NCBI GenBank assembly: GCA_963575745.1
Contig: CAUYUJ010007247.1
Span: 245,001 to 309,000, forward strand
DNA length: 64,000 bases
Direction: 5' to 3'
Origin: Prorocentrum cordatum
Lineage: Eukaryota > Sar > Dinophyceae > Prorocentrales > Prorocentraceae
Shown here: positions 30,071 to 40,429 of the stretch, piece by piece
Layout of the letters: each line of letters begins with the position of its first letter
How positions within the stretch are numbered: position 1 is the first letter of the stretch
Translations under genes and position numbers: made by a program
Notes under the pieces: generated by a model
Told to the model about the DNA's origin: nothing
Databases searched by the model: none
The model's input: the letters and a program-made list of their open reading frames with translations, nothing else

Positions 30071-31968
30071 ATATAGGATCGGTATTTGGAAGTGGAAGGG
30101 GATCTGGCAAAGGAAATTTCGATACTACCCTAGCCTCCGATGCTCAGCCTGGAAACGGGCCCACAAACATATGGGCCGACGATCCTGGTGAATCTACTGC
30201 ACGCCTAGCAGGAGATAGGTCACAACCTAGCTAGGCAACCAGCCCTCCTCCTAGAGAACCTCAGCCTCGCCGCTCTCTCTGGGGAGAAGCGAACCCACTG
30301 AGCGACGGAGTATCCACCTACTTAGGATACGATGACTTTGATTCAGGCACTGACGCCGAAACGATATCGTCAGATGGTGTCGAACCGTTAGGTTGGTCAG
30401 ATATCATGCAAATGGAAAGTGATGGCCAGCGTGCCGAGCATCTGTTTTGGTTATTACAGCAAGCAAAGCGTAGGTGGAAGAGGTCTACACGAAAACCAAT
30501 GCGTCGCGTTAGGATGAGGATCCGGAGGAGCTTCAAAGGCAAAGGCAAAGGCAAACGGGGTCGCCGAAGGTTGAGCGGACGGGGCATCACGACTTTCCTC
30601 CAGAGGCTCTCAGCCGATCAGTATGATGAGATATCTTTCGGGGAAAAGGGTCGTGGAAAAGGCCGCAGGGAAACCCCGGGCAAGGGCAAAGGTAGGCGGG
30701 GAAACCCGCGAGGTAGAGACGGCCAAATCTTGAAGTGCCATGAATGTGATAGCACAGATCATATTGTGAAGGATTGTCCAGTGAAAGGGAACGGAAAGGG
30801 TAGAACGTCCGAAGTTCATTTGGGCTCAAGTGAACCTGCTATTGAGTATCTCAGTCTCCAAGAGATCGAGGCTTTGGAACAGACATTCTTTACGTGGGCC
30901 AGCAACGTGGACACGCTGGACGAGATCGAGGCATACGGCCACGGGCTCTACGCCCTTTACCTCGAGTACCTCCGCCGGTACAACATCGGAGCTATCGAGC
31001 TCACGCCTGTTGAAGGCGGAACGCTGGGAAACCAGCCCCTTTCCTTCCTTGACTGGATGTTCGGCAATCCAGGCAACATCATGGCCTTCGAGGGCAGCGA
31101 CGAGGACCAGATGGAGGCCGACACCGTCGAGGCCACCCCCTCGGAGGTCGAGTATAACCTTCGGCATCAGTCCGACCCCTTGCCTGGAAACGGGCCGACT
31201 CCAGTGTACCAGCCAAACTATCGCGAGTTGATGGGATTTGAGGCCCAGGCTTTCACCGCGGGCGTGCCAGGCAATCCCCATGAGCCGCCTGGCATGCTCG
31301 CGCCGGGTGTGTACGGACCATGCGCGGCGTTACAGACCCTCATGCAGATGCATGCCGCTCAAGCTGAAGAGTATCCAGACAGTCAGCAAAATGTCGAAAG
31401 CGGCCAAATGATGCTGCAGGACTCAGACGTTTGTGACGACGCGGACTTGCTGACGGCTGCCTTCTCTCTCATCGACAGTGTGCTCCCCGACGATGTACAG
31501 CGGCACCTATGGTACGCAAAGGGGCGCTGGCGCCAAGCCCTTCAGCGGGCCATCACCACGCGCGAACAGGCGCCTCCTCCGCCTGGATGGGGTCTCCAGG
31601 CGGCGGGGTATCACCCCGGCCATGCGGCTATGCGAAACATCATCGGGCAGCCCTCCTACAACTATGCTCAGCTCGAGACGCACGCCGAGCTCGGTAACGA
31701 GCCTGGTCCGACCATCATACCACCAACGCCGGGGCAGCCCAGCGGTGCACAGACGCCACCACAGCAGGGAAACCTGCCTGTCCCGAATGGGCAAATGACT
31801 CATCATTGGCAATCCGACCTCAGAAGCCGAAGATGGGGACGGCTGCGGACTGCGCGAGGACGAGACCACCATCCTCATGGCGAACATCGACGGCGAAGAC
31901 GAGGAGGTGGACTTCGACGGAGACGAGACCTACGCACAACCACCCGCACACGACTTCGCCATGACTGA
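30031..31968 (+). pseudogene. Gag C-terminal region with zinc knuckle
   Basis: One frame, broken only by TAG at 30232-30234. It holds an acidic YDDFDSGTDAETISSDG stretch, a Lys/Gly-rich KGKGKGKRGRRR region and a CCHC zinc knuckle CHECDSTDHIVKDC (30736-30777, C-X2-C-X4-H-X4-C), the RNA-binding hallmark of Gag. Beyond the knuckle are 390 residues of acidic and Pro/Gln-rich linker with several GNRA hairpins embedded. The end (after about 31830) is frameshifted into Arg-rich noise while the next frame (31877) takes over. Confidence 0.75.
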
Positions 31969-32755
31969 CCCTTACCAACAGGGAGACCTGCCTGCCCAGG
32001 ATGCGCCGCCCACACCTGCCCAGGACACGACGCCAACTCCTGCGCAGGCCACGTCAGCAACATCATCAGCAGACGACCGGGCCAGGAGGTCTCGCTCACA
32101 CACGCGTCCCAGAGACGATCAGCACCCCCAAGGACGACTCCCGCGTGAATATCGGCAGGCAGCTCCATCAGAGCACGCTGCCCGACGCGGGGGTCAGCTG
32201 CTAGCCTAGAACGATCCCAGGCGCAGAACGGGCGAACACTCTGCCTTTGGACAGGGCAATCCGATCTACAGGGGCGCCCAGGGCAGGTCTATACGGGGCG
32301 GATATCAGGTCGCTGCGAACATTCGACGTCCTGATAAAGAGGCAGTGCGGAGAGAGCTGAGAGCCGTCATCGATGAGCGCCGCCGCTACAGGCCTAACGC
32401 GGCCTGCGGCCCGTGCTCTCAGGATTTCCAGGAACACCGACCTGGCTGCCCTGTCGGCCTCAGCGACGTCCTGAGCCCTAACAGAGGCCGTACTCCTGCA
32501 AAGGAGGGTCATCCACCTCTTGTGCCCATGACTCAGGAGGAGATCAACGTGGTCAACAGCCGTCTCGAGGCCAGGCGCCTCAACGATCCTCCTTCCCAGA
32601 GGACTCGCTCGCCGCGGGGAAACCCGGCTGGTGTTTCCAGCCAGGCCCGCACTTACGAAATGACGAGCGACGACGAGCAGGAGGTCCAACGAGCCGCAGC
32701 AGAGGCAGAACGCAAGCGGTTGGCGGAACAACGCAGCCGCGAGGCAACTCGCTGA
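31877..32755 (+). pseudogene. Polyprotein linker region
   Basis: Acidic ANIDGEDEEVDFDGDETY, then a TPAQ repeat (PPTPAQDTTPTPAQAT), a stop at 32207-32209 and a second open part 32345-32755 in the same frame, containing a Cys/His cluster CGPCSQDFQEHRPGC and ending in a charged helix. The TGA at 32753-32755 is followed in frame by the KptA-bearing ORF. No catalytic domain is seen. Confidence 0.5.
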
Positions 32756-34774
32756 ATGCTGCAGGAGTCGCAAGCCGAAGCAAGGAAGCCACCGACGACC
32801 CCAAAAGCTTCGGACAGCGAGACTCGTGAATATAGGACGCCCTCAGGCGAAAGGCAGAATAGCCCCTCTACCCGATCCGAGGAGCGCGGCTTCAATGTGC
32901 AGATGGGAAGGCCCCTCACAGAGGTGCCGATGGCAACAGCCCGGGCAAGCCCTGCACATAGATCTGACCCCAGGCAACAACCTCAGGACTCCCTGGAGAT
33001 CCACAGGCGTCAGCCGAGCCGGAGCGGCTCCATCGCCAGCAAGGCCAAGGCGTTTGAGCGTACAGGGTATGCCCCTAAGCCTGCAGCGCCAGTGGCGACG
33101 CGCTCCAAGGAGTCCGAGGAGGGCGCTATGCCTCGGGGCCACTGGGTGCCTACTATCAGGAGCAGTGCTGGCCAAGAGGCGTCGCGGGGAAACCCGCCGG
33201 GCGCTGCGGCCGCAGCGTCTTCATCATCAGGAGCCGCAGCCTCGTCAGCAGCAGCGGCTCCAGCAGCAGCGACAGCAGCCCAAACAGTAGAAGAGCTGCG
33301 CCAACCAGGTGACACCTCATTCACGAGCGGAAGCCAGGAGCTGACTAGCGATCGGCGTGCACTACGGAAACTTCCACCTATCCGTTCGGTCGACGGGGCG
33401 TTCATGACGAGCTGCCGAAAGAGGAACATCATTCCCAACACCAACTACAAGCTCAAGCAGCTCAGCAAGTGCATCTGCAAGCACGCGCCGGACAAGCCGT
33501 ACAACCCAGGTTGGAATTTGAAGACGTTCGGCGACCACGACGGCTGGATCAACCTCCGCGAACTCGTGCACGACTTCCCATGGAGCGACGGCAATCGGCA
33601 CGACGGGTACTTCCCGAGGTCCGATGAGGCCAAGATCATCGCCGATACCTTTTACGGGAGGGAGGGCGACCAGATGGCTGCAATCATGATGGCGATCGTC
33701 CACGTCCGTGAGTCCGACGGAGAGGAAAAGCAGCGGTTGCAGTTCAAGGTCTTGGTGCGAGATTTGGGCATGGCCGATCTGCTCATCCGTGCTTCGCAGG
33801 GGCACTCGTGGAAGCTCCAAGCACCTTCGTCGTTGTACAAGTACATCGTACTGTGTGACAACCCAGCTGGGAGACCGGCCCCGTACCCTGATGTTGCTGT
33901 TCACGGTGCAAGGTGGGCGGCCTTCGAAGGCACCATGTGGGTCGGCCTCTCCTGCCGCAGGGAGCACAACACCAAGAAGAAAGGAACTGGGCGATCACAT
34001 ATCCACTTTGTTCCGACACTTCAACGTCGCGACGTTCAGAGCGGATGGGTTCCTGAGTCCGAGATTCTCGTCTCGATCGACTGGCACCAGGCCCTGAAAG
34101 ACAAAATCGAGTTCTGCTGGTCCGACAACGGTGTGTTGCTGTCTGAAGGGGTCAGTGGCATTATTGAGCCCTCCCATATCAACTATGTGGAGGAGATCGC
34201 CACAGGCAAGCAGTGGCGTAACCCGCACTACTTAGGCAACCACCGTGCACGCTGTACGCCAGCCGAACTGAATGCGCCTGACAAGTGGAGGCCAGTGGGC
34301 AACGCGAGCATTGGGTACAGGATGTCTTTCTGGCGTGACGACGAGCCCCCATCGGCGTGCTGCCAGAGAGAGTTAGGAGACCACTACAACCCAACTTACG
34401 CTGCCGAGAACCAGCCCGAGACTCACCAGGTCTTCATGATCAACGATAGTACGGCGGGGAGTGCGGCTCTCAGTCAACCGCCAAGCCGCGCTCCGAGTCA
34501 AGGACCCAGCGCCATATCCTGGCAAGTCCTCAGTAACTCAGATGTTGATCAGATTGCGGCTGCTCTGAGCCCCGAGCAGGTGGAACAGTCAGCGGACAGA
34601 CTCTATCAACAAGACCCCTGGGCTGCAGGTCAGGAAGCTATGTCCGCGATGGTGACTTGCCCGAGCCGCAGGGAGACCCGCAAACATCTGGCCGCGACAC
34701 CTTCGGAGAGCCAACTCGATTCGAGCAGATGCCAGAGAGCCCCTCGCACAGCGTGCACACGCCGAGGGGCATGA
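32756..34774 (+). CDS. Polyprotein segment with KptA/Tpt1-like RNA 2'-phosphotransferase domain
   Basis: Residues about 200-475 (33355-34185) follow the KptA/Tpt1 family in order. They are LSKCICKHAPDK (family LSK-x-LSYxLRH), then WNLKTFGDHDGWINLRELV, then IRASQGHSW (family IRAxQGHS), then HGARWAAFEGTMWVGLSCRREH (HGT...I...GL), then GRSHIHFVP (R-x-HIHF) and DNGVLLSEGVSG (NGVWLT). Known members use NAD+ to remove a 2'-phosphate from RNA, as at tRNA splice junctions. The Arg of the catalytic Arg-His pair is Lys here (CKH); the other two family arginines appear kept. The domain has about 70 residues more than bacterial KptA, mostly in the middle. The flanks are disordered and carry GNRA hairpins. 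After residue about 625 the frame drifts and 34657 onward reads better in another frame. Confidence 0.7.
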   Translation: MLQESQAEARKPPTTPKASDSETREYRTPSGERQNSPSTRSEERGFNVQMGRPLTEVPMATARASPAHRSDPRQQPQDSLEIHRRQPSRSGSIASKAKAFERTGYAPKPAAPVATRSKESEEGAMPRGHWVPTIRSSAGQEASRGNPPGAAAAASSSSGAAASSAAAAPAAATAAQTVEELRQPGDTSFTSGSQELTSDRRALRKLPPIRSVDGAFMTSCRKRNIIPNTNYKLKQLSKCICKHAPDKPYNPGWNLKTFGDHDGWINLRELVHDFPWSDGNRHDGYFPRSDEAKIIADTFYGREGDQMAAIMMAIVHVRESDGEEKQRLQFKVLVRDLGMADLLIRASQGHSWKLQAPSSLYKYIVLCDNPAGRPAPYPDVAVHGARWAAFEGTMWVGLSCRREHNTKKKGTGRSHIHFVPTLQRRDVQSGWVPESEILVSIDWHQALKDKIEFCWSDNGVLLSEGVSGIIEPSHINYVEEIATGKQWRNPHYLGNHRARCTPAELNAPDKWRPVGNASIGYRMSFWRDDEPPSACCQRELGDHYNPTYAAENQPETHQVFMINDSTAGSAALSQPPSRAPSQGPSAISWQVLSNSDVDQIAAALSPEQVEQSADRLYQQDPWAAGQEAMSAMVTCPSRRETRKHLAATPSESQLDSSRCQRAPRTACTRRGA

Positions 34775-35300
34775 CGCCGGCAGTGTCGACGCCGGTGCAA
34801 TCCCCATTTGGGACACCCGGGCGTCCTGCTCCGAGCGGCACCCTTATGGAGCGGATCGCTGCGGCCAGAGCTGGACAGGGCGCAGCTCTTCTGGGCATGA
34901 TGCCACCAGGCACGCCATCAACTTCGCAGGGGGACCTGCCTGGCACTCCGTTGCAGCACCGACCGCTGATCGACCAGAACATTCTTACAGGGGTGCCAGA
35001 CGATTACCGCACACGGGTGGCGGCCGCGGTGCAGCAGGTGCAGAGCCACAACTTGCCTCGCCCAAGCGGTCCGAGGTGGAGGCCGGCCTGGTCTTGGGAG
35101 CCCGAGGGTCCGAAACCGCTCGACCCTGCTCGGCAACGAGCCTTCATCCCGGCTTTCAATGCCCATCCGAGCATGGCCCAAGGCCAGAGGCCACCAGCCG
35201 CGACCATGGATCCGCCACTGTATCCAGACGGTTCCAGGGTCCCGAACAGGTTTGCGCGTGAAGCAGCGGACCAATTTCATCGCCTCACCAAACGCGTTGC
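34657..35300 (+). pseudogene. Polyprotein linker after the KptA-like domain
   Basis: Pro/Gly/Gln-rich sequence (TPRGMTPAVSTPVQSPFGTPG and similar), then PSGPRWRPAWSWEPEGPK and a stretch ending near REAADQFHRL. Four GNRA-type hairpins lie within or just before it. No domain is visible. The frame is lost near 35300 and the next ORF is in another frame. Confidence 0.45.
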
Positions 35301-35312
35301 AGTGATCCGTCT

Positions 35313-35900
35313 ATGTACCCTCATATGTCATGTATGCCTGCACCGACGATGCCAGACGCGGTTGTCCAACCCACAGCCCATTCGATATCATCGGGCAGCA
35401 GGGGAGTGCCAGACTACATCAGGCAGACACACCACACCAAACAGGCGTGTTTCAGACGCCGGCAGGCGGTGCATAGCGTACGTGATCAAGCACGCGCAGC
35501 AGCCCTTGAGGTACTGAAGGGCAAGGGCAAGGGCTCATCCACGCGAGGAGACTCGCCAGCTGCGTCGCCCGCAGCCTCCACAGTGGCAGCCGCCCCAGCA
35601 GCGGTTGCCCCAGCGCCGGAGGCTCAGCCACCCGCTGGGGATCCTCCAGCTGCCTTCCTGGACGCCGAGACGGTCTTGGAACGGCAACGGCGGGTGTATC
35701 CCAGGGCGGCGGACGTGGAGGTCTACACCGGGATGGAAGACACCTGCGCGGTATGTCTCGAGGAATTCATGCCGAGGGAGAACATGTACCGCATGCGGTG
35801 CAACCATCTATTCCACGAGGAATGCTGGAACGCAGACGCGGTGGGCCATGTCAAACCAGCGAGACGGTGATCCCCAACAGCCAGTGTGCGCCATCTGCCG
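35313..35900 (+). pseudogene. RING-H2 finger region of the polyprotein
   Basis: Cys/His ligands follow the C3H2C3 RING pattern: CAVC (35745-35756), 14 residues, CNHLFHEEC (35799-35825), then about 20 residues and CAIC (35887-35898). A one-base frameshift between 35830 and 35885 separates the last pair from the first six ligands, so in this copy the finger is broken. RING-H2 domains usually act as ubiquitin E3 ligases, with a Trp after the last Cys of the H2 half, present here (ECW). An upstream KGKGKGS stretch and Ala/Pro linker precede it. A RING finger in a copia polyprotein is unusual. Confidence 0.7.
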
Positions 35901-37702
35901 GGCACCAGGTATCATAGCGCCGTCGTTCCAATGGGCCGGCTCCGTCACGCAGGCTCCTGAACAAGCGGCGAGGGAGCTGCGGGAGCTGAGGAGCATGGTG
36001 GAAACAATGGCGGCCAGAATGCTGGACACGCAGGCGGAACAGCTCCAGCAGCGGGGAAACCCGCCGGAGGAGGTGCGTGCGCCGATGGAGACGGGGCACT
36101 TCGACCAGCTCATCCCGACGCCGGCGCCGCAGCAGGGCAACCTGCCAAACGCGCCACCTTCGCCGGCCCCTCCAACTCACTACGAGCCTGGGATCGGACA
36201 AGTGGCTCCTCCGATGTCTCCCCAAGGCGGGGGCGGGCCCGAGCTGCCGCTGGATCCTGACCAGCTACGGCAGCAGCGGGCTCGCCACTTCCAAGCCCAG
36301 ATGGAGAACGCACACACTACCTTCATGCTGGACGCAGACAACCCTGAAAGCGAAACATTCGACATCTCAGACTCGTCAGTAGCGACGTCGGTAGTGGCGG
36401 CCCGGGCCGACGAACTCTCAGCCACGAACAACGAGTTCGACGAGAGGTTGCAGTACCGGGATCACGTCATGAATGAGGGATTGCAAGACATTACTCTGCA
36501 ATCATACCTGACGGTGACGCGCCGTACCACTCAGGACCAATACACTAGCATACGTGACGAGTATGCGAACTGGCGGGAAGAACAGGGCATCAACGCCCAG
36601 GACGTGTCATATTTCCAATATATCGATCTGGCACGAATGGCCACAGGAAGGCAGAGTGCCAGAGCGTTGCGGGGAAACCCGCCAGGAGTCACGTCCCAGA
36701 CGCGGCGAAACCCGCCAGATGTAGCAAACGGCGCAACAGAGACGGTGCACGTCAAGCAGCCTAGCAGAACATTTCTCGAGGACGGCGGCAACACGATCCT
36801 CATAGATGCGGGCTCGAAGATCAACATGATGGGGGAAAACACGAGCCGCAAATTTGTTCAGGCTGCTGAGGCACATAATCGTCCCTGTACGTTTGAGCCC
36901 CGTTCGTTGCTGAACATAAACGGGGTAGGCGATGGGGCCGGCCCCATCTGATACCGCGGGCACCTTCAGCATTGCCTGCGAGCACCAGGGCTCGACCCAG
37001 ATCGACTCGTACAAGACCAATGCCGTGTCGGGTTGCGGCAAGGACCTGCGGGCTATCCTGGGTCTCGACAGCATGCAAGACAAGCGCGCTATTATTGTGC
37101 TTGAGCGAGGCCAGGAGAAGCTGATCTTCCCTGGGAAGGGGCAGGTCAAGATGGAACTCCCCGAGGGCTCCAAGATCATGCCTACAACCAAGCTGCCATC
37201 AGGCCATCTGTCAATCAGGTGTGATCGATTTAGGGCCGCGGGGCAACCCGCCTCAAATACGAGTACGACGTCGTTCCAGACGGTGCTGACGGGCGAGCTG
37301 TCTCCCGCACAAGAGCGCCAACAGGTGCAGGGAGACCTGCCTCAGGGCCTCCTCGCAGTCCTCGCCAAGGCGACGATGAGAGGCGACAGCGTCGACGATC
37401 TGGAGACGTTCGATTGCTTCGTAGCCAGGGCACTGGCCCAGCATGGCGGAGGTGCTGCACCGATGGATGCGTTGAGGACACGCAGGAAGATAGTGATGGG
37501 GTACGCGCGTCGCGAGCTGCAGACGGTCAACGACGCGAGGTCGAAGGGCATCCTGAAGCAGCCAATGGACAACCCGGCTATGCTGGCCACGTTTGCGGAG
37601 CAATCCGCCTCTGAGGCTACCGCGCGCTGTCATGCAGAGCTTCAGCGTCTGCGAGAAGCTCAGATGCTGGCGAGCGCGACAAGCGCCTCTTCCTCATCGT
37701 GA
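35899..37702 (+). pseudogene. Linker and aspartic protease (retropepsin-like)
   Basis: From 35899 the frame carries coiled-coil-like and Pro/Gln-rich linker. The protease begins with NTILIDAGSKINMMG, in which Asp-Ala-Gly (36805-36813) stands where retropepsins have Asp-Thr/Ser-Gly. The flap-like NINGVGDGA ends the first frame at 36951. The rest (AGTFSIACEHQGS..., AILGLDSMQDKRAIIVL, EKLIFPG) is in a second frame starting at 36932, so a one-base shift in the GGGGCCGGCCCC run breaks the enzyme. C-terminal to it is a 150-residue helical region ending at 37702. Confidence 0.65.
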
Positions 37703-38343
37703 AGAGGGCAAGGCGACGCTATCCCCGCGTCGCAGCCGAGAGGCCAGGGGCTCACAAGGACAGCGGGGCAACCTGCCATAAAAAGAAAGCTTTCGTCATC
37801 GAAGATACAAGAGAAGCTTGCGCTGACCTCCGCGCCCGAGGATATACCTGTGACCGAATCTCCCACAACGAGCTCAGGACAGCTGTGGGCACAGAGTATT
37901 TGGAGGCGGTAATTAGCGGGGACTACGCTCTAATCTGGGCCAGCGCTCCAGGGGACTGGTACGTAAGGACCCCAAGTAAAAGAGAAGCCCCACACTGGTC
38001 ACGTATTCAGAACCTTCTGACGAAAGCACGAAAGCTCCGGATGGTGATTATAGTGTTTGGACCTCCGGGATACGTTTGGAAGTTATATCCAGTACGTGAC
38101 ACTCTAGAAGATCTTAAGCTGGCTGTAGTGCGGATTCGGTTGTGTCATGTCGGTATTCGGTTCAATATGCAGGACAACGCGCCAAGTGGTACATATATGC
38201 AGGTAGCCACATCAATACCGATTAGCTCCAAGTTATGGGCATGTACGTGCAAACAGACGATACCACAACATGTTTCGGATTAGTACGGCCAACTGGTACG
38301 ACATGCCGAATGGAGAGCACAGACACGCATCACGCTCATTCGC
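37699..38343 (+). pseudogene. Methyltransferase-like segment 1
   Basis: After a short charged start, YALIWASAPGDWYVR..., MVIIVFGPPGYVWKLY, and RIRLCHVGIRFN...GTYMQVATS lead to W-x-C-x-C-K at the end. The alternation of hydrophobic strands with a PP motif and the closing Cys/His patch resemble the second half of retroelement-borne SAM-methyltransferase-like domains. There is no intact SAM-binding motif I in this segment, so it would need the segment at 39.0 kb or be inactive. Assignment is tentative. Confidence 0.35.
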
Positions 38344-39043
38344 CACCTTAATGATCGGATCCTGGGGAAGGGAAACACTATGCACGGAAACGTGCCGGTA
38401 TACCTAGGCACATACACACGTACGGACCATACTATACATCACTATGTGACGACCAAGCGAGGAAGACCCAAATGGTCTGATGTTATCCGACGTGTGACGA
38501 TCAACCTGAATACTAACACAATTATCCAGGATATCGCAGTAGCCGATCAACCGACGGGATATGATTAGCATGCACCATTACCCGAAGGGGTTGCGAACAT
38601 CAGCACACGCTTGCACTGGCAGCCCGAGGAACCGGTCATGCTCGGCAGCGAGCCTGCTCAATCACCACAGAAAACTAGACGCGTCATCATAGAAGATGAC
38701 TGTCCTTCCCCCCTCCCGACTCTGGCGATTGTTGCAGGTACCCGCTCATCAATGACGATGGGCACGCAGACCGGTGAACGCGACGAGCAAGTTCTAACGT
38801 ATCAAACAGAAGGAAAGGCTTAAAGCCGAAAAGGAAGCAGGCATCAAGCCTCGACGCATCAAAAAGCACGTCGAAGATGGAAACGACGATTGCGGTGATG
38901 ACTTGTCAGGACTCGGACAGGGCCTTATGGCGACCTGAAGCACTGACGTCCCTGTCGAGCTGATCAGCTCTGACGAGGAAGATGACCTGTTCCTTACCCT
39001 CCCCACATCTCTGCCCGACACACGCGCCGATGTATATAGTATA
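38344..39043 (+). pseudogene. Polyprotein linker between methyltransferase-like segments
   Basis: Two short readable pieces, HGNVPVYLGTYTRTDHT... (38380-38568) and HWQPEEPVMLGSEP... (38611-38823), separated by stops and in different frames. Two hairpins (38382-38395 and the GCAG-loop relative at 38640-38653) sit at the beginning of each. No domain is seen. Confidence 0.4.
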
Positions 39044-39690
39044 GTGGCTACTCTATGCTATGGCAACAACAATTGCGTGGACATGTTGGAACTGTGTGGA
39101 GGTGAGGGTGGCATTCCAAATCTTGCCTTCTCAAGAGTCCTCTCCTCAGGCGGAAATCTAAACAAGACCACGTGCGTCGACCTGGGAGATCCCTCGGTGC
39201 AGCGAGCTGTAGACCATTACTTTGCAGTGTGCTACGTGCGGGTTGCCATTCTACAGCCGAACTGCCGCACCACAGGACCACCATCCTACTACAACTACCA
39301 AAGCCAACTACAACAATTGGAAACAACACCACAAGGAAGACTTGCCACACATAACCTACTGTGGGAAAATAGCTGTAACACAGGACAACGCACGGAGGTG
39401 GTTTATACGCGAGCAACCCACAGGAACATGGGTGGATCAGATCCCTCCATAGAAAGAACTTGCCGACCGATCCCACATTACAACTGCACGCATCGACCAA
39501 TGTGCGACGGGACTCAAGGATACGGCTGGTGACTATATAAAGAAGCCGACGGATATCACCAGCAATGACGAGGCAATTCTTAAACCCTTTGAGCGGCTCA
39601 GGTGCAACGGCCAACACATACATGCACAGCCGTGCAATGAGGAGCTTTCACTAGCACAACAATATACTCGACGACTGCAGTCCGCCTTTG
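39044..39690 (+). pseudogene. Methyltransferase-like segment 2
   Basis: VDMLELCGGEGGIPNLAFSRV looks like a SAM-binding motif I (hydrophobic strand, then Gly-rich loop), though the listed run is trimmed here to its core GGEGG. CVDLGDPSVQRAV and VAILQPNCRTTGPPSYYN follow. In a second frame come HITYCGKIAVTQDNARRWF, the TAG at 39450-39452, and then YIKKPTDITSNDEAILKPF with a Cys-x-Gly-x-His-x-His ending, like the KPT...TN...C-x-H-x-H tail of cytosine-methyltransferase-like domains. One frameshift and one stop inactivate it. The position between protease and integrase is unusual for copia. Confidence 0.45.
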
Positions 39691-40429
39691 TGGAAGCCGT
39701 CTACCCGGCGAAACCCATTGACGACGCGCGCGGAAACGCGCCTGCACGAACCGCTCATGCTGATCCTGCCGACCTCCCCGATCAAGCTGAACCGGGAGAC
39801 GGTATGAAACGCCTTGGTGCCCGTGTCATCCCAGAAGTAGCCGCGTGCCCAGCATGCTTCGACAACGTCCGCAAGGACAGCCCTAGCCACAACAGGGATC
39901 CTACACAGTGTAAAACGACACCATCTCTGTATATTGGCCATGTCCTGCATGCCAGAGGGACCTCACGAGAAGCAATGGTGTTAAGAACCACCTCGACACC
40001 GAGCCCGGCAAATTCCGCTTTGCCGAGCCGTTCAAACTCCCACATGACCATGACCGAGAGGGACGCACTGTGCCAGCTTGGTGGAACCCCTTGCCCAAGC
40101 CGGGTGAGGGTCAAGCCTCGGCATCGGGCGGCCGTCAGGGCGCCCGCGCCAGGCCACCAGGACCACGCGCCCCTGGGAATACCGATCCCACATCAGGTGC
40201 GAGCAGATATGATATACTGCGAGACGCGCCCGAGCGTGAAACACGCCTACCGCGTCTTCGAGCTGAAACACGCTTTCCGCGTCTTCGAGCGAACCGCCGC
40301 AGGTAGCGGCCCGCCGTGGCCGCTTACAAGGTGCACCTTCACCACCAGATGCAGTTGACGAAGGAGACCGACTGCGGAGAGCCACGAGGGACCCTCTTGC
40401 CTCGACCGGCTCGGGGGCCCCACGACTGC

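Noticed and set aside
30665-30678. GCAGG-GAAA-CCCCG as a further member of the hairpin family.
   Set aside because: The stem has mismatches. It is listed as a degenerate relative and not counted among the 29.
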